IMG/VR virus record: IMGVR_UViG_3300017744_000066
Coordinates: 1-33,524 of that record
Direction: 5' to 3' (one strand)
Length of the DNA: 33,524 bases
From: a virus
Below are positions 21,433 through 28,586 of the stretch, piece by piece. How positions within the stretch are numbered: the stretch's first letter is position 1; every line of letters starts with the position of its first letter. Made by a program: the position numbers and the translations under genes. The notes beneath the pieces were generated by a model, which had not been told where the DNA came from, did no database searches, and was given only the letters and a program-made list of their open reading frames with translations.

Positions 21433-21821
21433 TCAAATACTATATTCTTTTAAAAGGTTTTTATAATGGACTATTTTTTCTAATAAATCATTGTTGCTAA
21501 ATTTTTCTACTTGCCTGCATTTTATAGATAAATTTTCTGCAGTATCTAATCCATATTCTTCATTAAGTTTATTACCGAATATAAACTGCTCACCATATCT
21601 AGCAACATTACAAGCATAACATTGTACTTGACAATTTGTTTCATCCCATCTAGTAGAATAATGTTTGCGTGACATAAAATGTCCGCATTGTAGTTTTTTC
21701 CAATGATCTTTTTATTACAAGTATAACATTCTGATATATCATTATTGCTTTTACGCAATCTTATATATTGGCTAAATAAAGTATCTAATTGCTTAACAAT
21801 AGATTTTCTAGTTCTTTTCAA
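21433..21821 (-). pseudogene. ninG: NinG-like recombination endonuclease split by a -1 frameshift
   Basis: Frame one starts at TTG 21821 with KRTRKSIVKQLDTLFSQYIRLR and ECYTCNKK. The second half of the family pattern lies in the -1 frame: DHWKKLQCGHFMSRKHYSTRW, then CQVQCYACN and GEQFIFGNKL, ending at 21433. Joining at AAAAAG (21713-21708) restores the complete lambda NinG pattern with its CxxC...CGHF...CxxC zinc/HNH-like centre. The -1 frame has a TAA immediately upstream, so only this spot can link the halves. Explanations are a lost A in the five-A run (mutation or sequencing error) or programmed -1 slippage. If intact, it would cut branched or single-stranded DNA in recombination. Confidence 0.75.
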
Positions 21822-21827
21822 TTTTTT

Positions 21828-21903
21828 TCCTGTTATATATATATATATTATTATATTTTTATTATATTATATATTTATATTGTTATATATATAATAGCAA
21901 ATA
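21828..21903. other. AT-only low-complexity tract (candidate origin or promoter region)
   Basis: About 75 bases are almost purely A and T with long TA runs, broken by a few G or C. It lies between the lysis genes and the NinG-like gene, at the boundary of lysis and replication modules. Such tracts melt easily and can serve as origins or promoters. No iterons or clear DnaA boxes are seen beside it. The function is open. Confidence 0.4.
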
Positions 21904-21978
21904 TTATTTTCTTTTAATTTTTTTAATCAATACAGCACAACCAATTAAACATACCGCTACGCAATGTGGACAAATCAT
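21904..21978 (-). CDS. Tiny membrane peptide (24 aa)
   Basis: ATG 21978 overlaps the holin stop as ATGA and the frame ends at 21904. The product MICPHCVAVCLIGCAVLIKK... has a CxxC pair, a hydrophobic stretch of 12-14 residues and a Lys/Arg end. I recall similar tiny CPxC plus membrane-helix genes next to lysis genes in flavobacterial phages. It may assist lysis. The size limits certainty. Confidence 0.5.
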   Translation of the reverse strand: MICPHCVAVCLIGCAVLIKKIKRK

Positions 21979-22388
21979 TTGTGTTTATTATCACCGAATA
22001 CTTTTTCAACACCTCTGCTACCAAAATAACCGCCTATAACGATCGTAAGCAGCCCTGTAATTTCATCTAAGGGATAACCCATATACCAACCAAGAACGTA
22101 GCTTACAGTTAAGAATATTAATGTTAGTGGTCTTACATTACTTGCTAACCAACCACTTTTAGAATCTGCAACCCAACGTTTGGTAACACCATCCATTTCT
22201 GTGCGTTCTAGTTTTAATTTTTCTAGTGCTATTTCTTTATCTTCTGTGGTCATATCTGAACCACCAATAATTGCTTCTATGACATTTCCAACCGGTGTAT
22301 CTTGTGCAATAGCACCAACGACTTTTGGTATCTTTTTTAATAAGAAAGAACCTACTGCAGTATCTTTAAATTTTTTTTTATTTGACAT
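21975..22388 (-). CDS. Holin, 3TM family
   Basis: This 137-residue protein begins with a basic segment and a hydrophobic stretch (about 18-45), then a charged linker with WVADSKSGWLASNVRPLTLI (72-91). Two membrane helices follow at about 86-104 and 107-124, with a short basic tail. The (A)DSKS.WL.(S/R)NVRPL signature is that of the 3TM holin family first noted in gene transfer agents. It would form the membrane lesion that frees the endolysin. The gene follows the M15 peptidase by 23 bases. Confidence 0.75.
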   Translation of the reverse strand: MSNKKKFKDTAVGSFLLKKIPKVVGAIAQDTPVGNVIEAIIGGSDMTTEDKEIALEKLKLERTEMDGVTKRWVADSKSGWLASNVRPLTLIFLTVSYVLGWYMGYPLDEITGLLTIVIGGYFGSRGVEKVFGDNKHK

Positions 22389-22411
22389 CTATTAAAGTAT
22401 TGCCAACTGTG

Positions 22412-22780
22412 CTAGTAAGTCCAGATAACATCTGGTGATTTTGTTTCGTCACTATCTGTATGTACGAAGGTTTTTGCAATGCCAAGTCGATTAAATCCTG
22501 CGTCTTGTAATGCTGTAATAATAATCCATCTTTGTCTTGAATCTGTGTATGCGATATCTGCCGCTTTTCCAATAAGATGGCTCGAATCCGATTTTCCTCC
22601 AACCTTTTGATTGTGTTTTTTTGTTCTGTATCCTGAATTGATTTTAAATGGTATATCGGCGATTTGACGTGCAACATCGAGCATCCCCAAAAATTCATCA
22701 TCCATAAGATCACCGCTGCCAATATCATCAGGGCTGTCAAATTCTTCATAAGAAAAATGTTTTAATTCGTACCTTGACAT
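22412..22780 (-). CDS. Endolysin, M15-family peptidase
   Basis: This is a 122-residue zinc peptidase domain: FKINSGYRT (45-53), [11 protein letters not shown] (66-76, with the zinc ligands His68 and Asp75) and [10 protein letters not shown] (105-114, His107), ending IWTY. This is the M15_3 / D-Ala-D-Ala carboxypeptidase-like layout, cutting peptide bonds in peptidoglycan. No signal peptide is present, so export would need the neighbouring holin. It overlaps the upstream membrane-protein gene by 19 bases. Confidence 0.85.
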   Translation of the reverse strand: MSRYELKHFSYEEFDSPDDIGSGDLMDDEFLGMLDVARQIADIPFKINSGYRTKKHNQKVGGKSDSSHLIGKAADIAYTDSRQRWIIITALQDAGFNRLGIAKTFVHTDSDETKSPDVIWTY

Positions 22781-23172
22781 TTGCAGTTTTCGTTTTTACA
22801 TCCATAATTTTTGCTATCGTACGACAATGTATTATTTAATAATAATCTATCAATCGTATCGTCTTGTACTTTGATCAACATATTTTCTAACATATCTTTT
22901 GATGCAACTAACATATCAATTTTCATTTCCAAGTTACTGATTTTTTTCTTAGCAGCTTCAAGATCGTCTGGGTTTCTTCCTGTGATTGAACTTATTACCA
23001 TTGCAATGCTCGCAGCAATCATACCGATCAGTGTGTTTACTATTTGTGAATTTTCGTCTGGTATTTCGTATCTAGTTAAATAAAATAAAATAACCACGAC
23101 AAGAAAAAACACCACCAATGCACCAATATAGTGCCTTATATCTTTTGCTACTCCATTGCTTGGTAGTTTCAT
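22762..23172 (-). CDS. Two-helix membrane protein with coiled coil, lysis cluster (136 aa)
   Basis: Two membrane helices are clear: [18 protein letters not shown] (15-32) and [18 protein letters not shown] (44-61). A coiled coil follows (about 72-105, with [20 protein letters not shown]) and a Cys-rich tail (CKNENCKC). The helix-helix-coiled-coil plan suits a holin, antiholin or inner-membrane spanin. It overlaps both the 51-residue gene (ATGA) and the M15 peptidase gene. A lysis role is inferred from position and topology. Confidence 0.6.
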   Translation of the reverse strand: MKLPSNGVAKDIRHYIGALVVFFLVVVILFYLTRYEIPDENSQIVNTLIGMIAASIAMVISSITGRNPDDLEAAKKKISNLEMKIDMLVASKDMLENMLIKVQDDTIDRLLLNNTLSYDSKNYGCKNENCKCQGTN

Positions 23173-23324
23173 TTTTTTAGTGCTTTATAAATTTGAATAA
23201 CTGTGAAAATTAAAGTGGCAGACATTACAAGCATTTGTAAAAATCCATTTACCTCTGATACACTAAAAGCCAATGCTAAAATATTAGCAGAATACAATCC
23301 AAATATTTTCATTCCGTCATCCAT
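23169..23324 (-). CDS. Small two-helix membrane protein (51 aa)
   Basis: I choose ATG 23324 ([20 protein letters not shown]), one base after the fibre gene stop. The frame is open further upstream to 23420 but that part overlaps the fibre gene. Two hydrophobic helices ([16 protein letters not shown] and [19 protein letters not shown]) and a short Lys tail give a small holin-like protein. It leads the lysis cluster and overlaps the next gene as ATGA. Confidence 0.6.
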   Translation of the reverse strand: MDDGMKIFGLYSANILALAFSVSEVNGFLQMLVMSATLIFTVIQIYKALKK

Positions 23325-23325
23325 A

Positions 23326-26300
23326 TCATTTGATTGCCATATATAAATAAGTATTGCTACTTTCGTTAAATACATTACCATCAAAATCAAAGCCTGTTGA
23401 AGTAAGGTTAAATCTAACATCAGTATTTTCAGTATTACTTGAATCAGCTTCTAATCTTTTATCAGGTCTTCTAGTATCAAAAATAAACCAACTTTCAGTA
23501 GCTGTTGTTCTTTTAATTATAACAAAACTTGGTTTAAATCCTACATCCTGTGCATTCCCAGCAAGACCTGTTCCTGCATAACTCCCTATCTTTTGATAAC
23601 CTGATACGCTGTGGAAACAATAAGCCACATAGTTTTGTGCAAGATTTGAATAATAAGGGTTAAAGGTTGTTGAAGTTGGATCAGCAACTGAAGTAACGCT
23701 AAATGAACCAGTTCCATTTAAGCTACCACTTTTAAAAGTGCCACCTATATTAGCTTCGACTTGCCAATTATCAGTCGCAGTCCTTGATTTTACAATTACT
23801 ATATCGGGTGTTTGTGAAAGTCCGTGTCCTACTGTATCGCTTGTAACATTTCCGTTTCCTGTTCCTGTATAAGTAACAATACTAAATCCAGCAGCAGTAT
23901 TTGCACTTACAGAACTTGTAATGTTTGCACCATTTGTATTTGAAACAGGTGTACCTCCACCTTTCCACACCCATCCAACATAATTATCGTTGTTTTTATT
24001 ATAACTATATTCTAAAGAACCTAAAAAGAAACCATTTTTTTCTAATGAAGTTACACCTGAAGTTTCGGTATAATCTGCACTGTTATCATTACTATTTAAC
24101 TCAAGTGAAACACCTCGAACAGAATCAATTAAAACGTGAGAATAATTTGTTGTTCTGTCTTTTATCCAAACTAATCCACCACTTGTTTCTAAGTCCATTC
24201 CTACATTAGAAATATATTGATTTGCAGCAGTACCCTTATACAATACAGCCTTAAAATTACTTGTATCTGTTTCGGGTTTTTCGTTGTAAAGACTTGTTAC
24301 ATTTGCAGCAGTTAAAACAGAATCAAAAACTTTAAATTGATCAATACTGCCTGAAAATAGTGCACTACTTAAACCGCCATTATTTCTTTGACCTATTCTA
24401 AAAACACCACCATCATAAGTTGGTGAAGATGTTTTCCAAGTTAATGCACCGCTTGGATAACTTCCACTACCTGCTGCTCCAGAACTAGCATTTATATAAT
24501 TTGCTTGTTTTTTGTTGCCATTAATATAATATTCTATTTCATTAGTTGATGTATTAAATGTTATTGCTACGTGATTCCAAATACCTTGTGTAATTACATT
24601 ATTATCAGTTTGTGAATATTCAGAACTACTACAAGATGCTGCTGTATATCTGCTTAAACCAATCCTGTTATTTATATGATCAAACCAATGACCAAAACCA
24701 TAACATACGCCAACAGTAGAAACTAAACCTCTTGCTAGTATATAGCCAAATTGATTATTAGGTTTCATCCAATAAGATATGCTAAAGTCGTCAGTAGCAC
24801 CGCTAGGAATTAAAGTTGAACTTGTATCTATGTAAGAATTACTACCATTAAATATTGCAGCTTGATTGTAGCGACCAAACCTGTATTCTATATTATTTTC
24901 TGTGCCATTGTGTGTATCTTTTTCATCTAGTGCTGAATTATCCAATTTAAAATATGCACGATTTGTAATAGGAAAATTTATATCGTCAGTTGTAGATGTA
25001 TGAACACACGCTGTTTCTGCAGCTAAAGTGCTAATTTTAGTTCCATCGAGTATAGATGAAAAAACCCTTACTTGGTCTATAGTTCCACTAAATTCATCAT
25101 AAGTAGTATCGGCAGTATAATTTTGTAAAATATAAGCACCTAGCGAAGCTGTAAGCGTTTGACTTCCACTATAACTTAATGAAGCTGAATGTGTAGAATC
25201 TAACGAACCATTTATGTATATTTTTGTTTGTGAACCTGTATAAGAAACAGCAATGTGAGTAAAAGTATTTAACGATATTGAAGCTGTTGAATAAACAGAT
25301 GTTGATGAAGGGTAGTGTTGAACATATATTTTATCAGAACTACCATCATTCCTTACGCTTATTATAATTCCGTGAAATTGTTGACCATTAATATAACTTG
25401 TATTTGCAAAAATTGTTTTGACATTTGTATCTGATAGGTTTGGATTTATAAAAGCCGAAATAGTTACATCTGTGTATTTAAAAACATTTGTGCCTAATTG
25501 TATTACACTACTACTTCCATTAAATCTTGCGGCTGCATTTATTTGACCACCTACCCCAAAGTCTACATCAGTAGGTGTGCCATCGTACAAACCACCTGTA
25601 TCGGAAGCATCGTAATCAAGACTGTATAAAGCAACACCTGCACCATCGTTTAAAAGGTTTGTGTTGGATGTTGTGCTAGATGTTTCAGCATACAACTCAG
25701 CAACTTCAGTAGAGGTTACTGCTCTATTAAAAAATCTTGCTTGGTCAATTTCGCCTACTAGACTTGCAATCGATAAATTTTGATAACCTAAACGATTGTA
25801 TTTATAATTTGTATCTGTATAACTTAAAAAAGTACCATCCCAAGCTGTATTTCCTATTAATACACTATCTATGTATAAAGAAACTCCATTGGTTGAATTA
25901 CCTGTCCAAACTATATGATACCAAGTGCCTGTAGATAATGCAGATGATGTTACAGAAGATGAAGAATTAGAAGAATTACTTACAATAGCTGTAATCGTAT
26001 TGTTTGATGCGTGTACAGTAATTAAATTGTAAATGTTGTTTAATAGACCTACAATCCTACCGCCATAAGCATTTGTTTGCGTAGCGTGTTTATACCAAAT
26101 CGAAACTGTAAAAGCACCTGCAGTACGCATAGGATCATCTATCGTGGATGGTAATTCAATAACAGTATTTGTATTGTTAAATGTAGCTGATGAACCAAAT
26201 TTACCTGATCCGTTAAAACTTACATTATTAGTGGCATTATAATTAGTTGTAACATCGTTAGAATCACCATCTAATTTATAAACAGCATAATTAGTTGAAT

Positions 26301-26385
26301 TTGCAGCATTAGCACCAAAAGCTGTAACAGTTTCAGTATTACATTCTGTCACACCGCCTATAAATAATCTTTTGTTAAATGCCAT
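23326..26385 (-). CDS. Tail fibre/receptor-binding protein with three LamG-like domains
   Basis: This 1019-residue protein has three concanavalin A/LamG-like units (about 30-230, 245-455 and 470-690). Each has a (A/T/S).FNG(S)-type strand, a WYHI/THIA/WNHVA strand with a Y(I/G)(D/N)(G/S) turn, and a closing G.IDQ.R.F.R/S sequence followed by a helix ending (Y/A)(A/N)E. The C-terminal 300 residues carry FKAVLYKGTAANQYISNVGM, YVGWVWKGGG and FSIVTYTGTGNG, a pattern I know from marine phage fibres (DUF7483-like). LamG folds bind sugars, so this is the best candidate for host surface recognition. It overlaps the 188-residue gene by 11 bases. Domain limits are approximate. Confidence 0.75.
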   Translation of the reverse strand: MAFNKRLFIGGVTECNTETVTAFGANAANSTNYAVYKLDGDSNDVTTNYNATNNVSFNGSGKFGSSATFNNTNTVIELPSTIDDPMRTAGAFTVSIWYKHATQTNAYGGRIVGLLNNIYNLITVHASNNTITAIVSNSSNSSSSVTSSALSTGTWYHIVWTGNSTNGVSLYIDSVLIGNTAWDGTFLSYTDTNYKYNRLGYQNLSIASLVGEIDQARFFNRAVTSTEVAELYAETSSTTSNTNLLNDGAGVALYSLDYDASDTGGLYDGTPTDVDFGVGGQINAAARFNGSSSVIQLGTNVFKYTDVTISAFINPNLSDTNVKTIFANTSYINGQQFHGIIISVRNDGSSDKIYVQHYPSSTSVYSTASISLNTFTHIAVSYTGSQTKIYINGSLDSTHSASLSYSGSQTLTASLGAYILQNYTADTTYDEFSGTIDQVRVFSSILDGTKISTLAAETACVHTSTTDDINFPITNRAYFKLDNSALDEKDTHNGTENNIEYRFGRYNQAAIFNGSNSYIDTSSTLIPSGATDDFSISYWMKPNNQFGYILARGLVSTVGVCYGFGHWFDHINNRIGLSRYTAASCSSSEYSQTDNNVITQGIWNHVAITFNTSTNEIEYYINGNKKQANYINASSGAAGSGSYPSGALTWKTSSPTYDGGVFRIGQRNNGGLSSALFSGSIDQFKVFDSVLTAANVTSLYNEKPETDTSNFKAVLYKGTAANQYISNVGMDLETSGGLVWIKDRTTNYSHVLIDSVRGVSLELNSNDNSADYTETSGVTSLEKNGFFLGSLEYSYNKNNDNYVGWVWKGGGTPVSNTNGANITSSVSANTAAGFSIVTYTGTGNGNVTSDTVGHGLSQTPDIVIVKSRTATDNWQVEANIGGTFKSGSLNGTGSFSVTSVADPTSTTFNPYYSNLAQNYVAYCFHSVSGYQKIGSYAGTGLAGNAQDVGFKPSFVIIKRTTATESWFIFDTRRPDKRLEADSSNTENTDVRFNLTSTGFDFDGNVFNESSNTYLYMAIK

Positions 26386-26941
26386 TTTCAGGTTTTACAG
26401 GAAAGAAAGTAGTATCATAACTTAAAAGACTTTCGTATTTCTTTTTAGCATTTACTTCTTTTTTCTTTTTATCATATTCAGCTATTATTTCTGCACGTTT
26501 TGTTTTAACATCATCATCAATAGCAATATCCCTTTCTGCTTTTCTAGTTACTTGCCAATCTGTACTTGATAAAAGTCTATTAGCATTACCTTTTAAGATT
26601 TCTATAAGTTGTGTTTTTTTAGTATCAACATCGTAAGTGTTTTTAACCTCGCCTGTTTTAACTAATTCGCCATCTTTTTCTTCCATTACTTCATAGGTAG
26701 CAGAAAAATCAATGTCAGTTATTTTGCGTGTAAACACTTTTTTCTTACTATCCCATTCTATACCACCAATGTTTTGAGTTAGTGCATTATAAGAAGGCTG
26801 TACTACATCATAAAATCCTTCGGCTTTTAAAACTGTTTCAGATGCATTTCTAAAATTTAAAATATAACCACTTTTGCCATTCCAAGAATTTGGTAATTGT
26901 GGATATGTTACTATATTTCCGTCAAATTGTCTAGCTTTCAT
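26375..26941 (-). CDS. Fibre-associated protein, tail fibre assembly-like (188 aa)
   Basis: The N-terminal part (MKARQFDGNIVTYPQLPNSW, GIEWDSKKKVFTRKI) resembles phage tail-fibre-region proteins. The C-terminal helix with LLSSTDWQVTRKAERDIAI is the (T)DW...R(K)AE signature of tail fibre assembly or fibre-chaperone genes. A Lys/Glu-rich helical tail follows. It lies between two fibre genes with 2-base spacing upstream and an 11-base overlap downstream. It probably helps fold or attach the LamG fibre, or is a fibre adaptor. Confidence 0.6.
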   Translation of the reverse strand: MKARQFDGNIVTYPQLPNSWNGKSGYILNFRNASETVLKAEGFYDVVQPSYNALTQNIGGIEWDSKKKVFTRKITDIDFSATYEVMEEKDGELVKTGEVKNTYDVDTKKTQLIEILKGNANRLLSSTDWQVTRKAERDIAIDDDVKTKRAEIIAEYDKKKKEVNAKKKYESLLSYDTTFFPVKPENGI

Positions 26942-26943
26942 AA

Positions 26944-27801
26944 TTATGGTGTTGGATCAGATGTATAAGTTGCAATGGTATAATTAAAAACAGCATTGGC
27001 TGAATCGTCTATACATTCAATTTGTAAAAGATTTGTGGTGCTTCCGTCATAATCTACACCACCAATTTTATTAAATGTTTCGCTAGTTCCTGCGTCACTA
27101 TCTAACGTAAGCGTATAAGCACCTGTGAGATTATGTATTGTTATTATTTGTCCTTTTTTGTAATTGGTAAAATCAAATTCTTTGGCACCGGTACAAGCTG
27201 ATTGCATCCTAAAAATAGTTCCTGCTGACCAATCTACGGAAGTAGCACCACTTGTGCCTGTAATTGTAACTGATGCAGTATATCTATTTTCTAGTTTGTC
27301 GTGTGTAACATTATTGTCAGTTATACTTGCTGTGACAACTGCGTTACTTGCAAGTTGATCTGCGCCAACAGCATCGTCAGCAATCATTGCTTGTTCTACT
27401 GCATCATTTGCTATTGTAACTGCGCCTGTATTTGCTAGGGTTACATCACCACTTAAAGTTGCTGCAGTCATTCCTGTGCCATCGCCAATTAATATTTGAG
27501 TATCTGTTAACGCTTTTTCTGTAAGCACTCCAGAACTATTAGCATCACGAACTAAAAGGCTATTTGCTGCAACGTTTTGCATTTTAGCAAAGGTTACCCC
27601 CGCATCATTTAAAGATATTGTTACAGCACCTGTGGCTTGATCTCTAGCAATCGGTGCAGTAGCTGTTATACTTCCAACATCCCCTGCATCATCTGTATAC
27701 AATTCTGTAAAGTTATCATTTACTTTATCGAAAGCTGCACGAAGTTGATCGCCTGTGCCATCGTTAGCAGTTGTTCCAATATTTATAGTCTGTTTAGCCA
27801 T
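26944..27801 (-). CDS. Tail fibre protein (285 aa)
   Basis: The N-terminus INIGTTANDGTGDQLRAAFD with DNFTELYTD is widespread in tail fibres of aquatic phages and probably forms the attachment helix. The middle is a beta-repeat shaft with AVTIANDAVEQAMIADDAVG-type steps. The C-terminus (about 175-280) is a beta-rich tip (YTLTLDSDAG, LLQIECIDDSANAVFNYTI). The repetitive Asp/Ala/Thr composition indicates a trimeric fibre. It lies 2 bases from the fibre-assembly-like gene and 10 from the 55-residue gene. Confidence 0.7.
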   Translation of the reverse strand: MAKQTINIGTTANDGTGDQLRAAFDKVNDNFTELYTDDAGDVGSITATAPIARDQATGAVTISLNDAGVTFAKMQNVAANSLLVRDANSSGVLTEKALTDTQILIGDGTGMTAATLSGDVTLANTGAVTIANDAVEQAMIADDAVGADQLASNAVVTASITDNNVTHDKLENRYTASVTITGTSGATSVDWSAGTIFRMQSACTGAKEFDFTNYKKGQIITIHNLTGAYTLTLDSDAGTSETFNKIGGVDYDGSTTNLLQIECIDDSANAVFNYTIATYTSDPTP

Positions 27802-27811
27802 TGTTTAAAAT

Positions 27812-27979
27812 TTAATATTCTGTTGCATCGGAAGTATACGATGTATCATCTGATGTTTCTTTTGTCGTGTCGGCAGTAAAAAAACTCCCATCTGCATCAA
27901 ATGGATATATTGCACCCCATCCGTTGTTTTCGTTTACGCTACCAAAATAGCTTTCGTGATATATATCTCCAAATGCCAT
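27812..27979 (-). CDS. Small acidic virion-like protein (55 aa)
   Basis: ATG 27979 (MAFGDIYHESYFGSVNENNG) to TAA 27812. The protein is aromatic and Gly-rich at first (NGWGAIYPFDADGSFF) and then Thr/Ser/Asp-rich. The MAFG.IY..S.(F/W)G-type start is one I recall in small fibre-region genes of marine phages. It has its own CGTTAT promoter motif directly upstream and is the first gene of the fibre unit. Confidence 0.6.
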   Translation of the reverse strand: MAFGDIYHESYFGSVNENNGWGAIYPFDADGSFFTADTTKETSDDTSYTSDATEY

Positions 27980-27982
27980 CTT

Positions 27983-28012
27983 TTATAATAACGTTATTTT
28001 TTTTCTTTTGTG
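27983..28012 (-). promoter_or_regulatory. Two-part phage promoter motif, copy 5 (fibre unit)
   Basis: On the minus strand CACAAA (28012-28007), a 13-base spacer, then CGTTATTATA (27993-27984), 4 bases before the ATG at 27979. It sits in the 94-base gap after the connector gene. The rest of that gap is AT-rich with no other structure seen. Confidence 0.65.
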
Positions 28013-28073
28013 CATTTTTTTTTGACGTAAGACATTAATTTTGTTAGATTTTCGCTTTTAATTTTATACGTAG

Positions 28074-28586
28074 TTATAGAACCCATCCTAAAAAGTTGTT
28101 TGATTTATCTGGATACATATCATCATTATTGTTTGTGTAATATTCGCTAAATTTTGAAGAAGCATTAAACGACATATATTGCAAAAACCTTTCAGTATAA
28201 AAATCTGCAAAATGTCTGTGTCTTTGTACTAAATAATCTACTTCATCTTTGCTTGGTGTTTCAACATTTTCTGATCTGTGTTTAAATAAACCACCATTTT
28301 TTAATTCGTATGCTGCAAAAGGCAAATAATCTACCATTGCGTAGTGAATTAACATAGGTTGTATGTAATCATTTACTAATGCCAAATAATCCCCTGTTAA
28401 ACTAGCGCCACCTGTACCTAAAATATCTGTGCTAATTTTGTCATATAATTTACTGCCTAAATAATTCTGTATGTGCATTTCCTGCGCAATCTTTATAAAG
28501 CCAATAAATTTATCCGTATCAACATTGCCATTTAATATGGTGTTTTTTACTAGGTCGCTACGTTTTATAAATAGTGCTACTGCCAT
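28074..28586 (-). CDS. Head-tail connector-like protein (170 aa)
   Basis: A helical protein: ALFIKRSDLVKNTILNGNVD, FIGFIKIAQEMHIQNYLGSK, then IQPMLIHYAMVDYLPFAAYE and a Tyr/Asn-rich C-terminus (YYTNNNDDMYPDKSNNFLGW). The KIAQ..HIQ.(Y/L)LG(S/T)KLYDKI block is one I associate with neck/adaptor proteins encoded next to portals in Bacteroidetes phages (DUF6712-like). It shares one base with the portal stop. Function is inferred from position and fold class. Confidence 0.6.
   Translation of the reverse strand: MAVALFIKRSDLVKNTILNGNVDTDKFIGFIKIAQEMHIQNYLGSKLYDKISTDILGTGGASLTGDYLALVNDYIQPMLIHYAMVDYLPFAAYELKNGGLFKHRSENVETPSKDEVDYLVQRHRHFADFYTERFLQYMSFNASSKFSEYYTNNNDDMYPDKSNNFLGWVL

Noticed and set aside
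23325-23420. Longer start (23420) for the small membrane gene 23169-23324
   Set aside because: The extra codons overlap the end of the fibre gene by 95 bases, while ATG 23324 sits one base after that gene's stop, the usual spacing in this genome.
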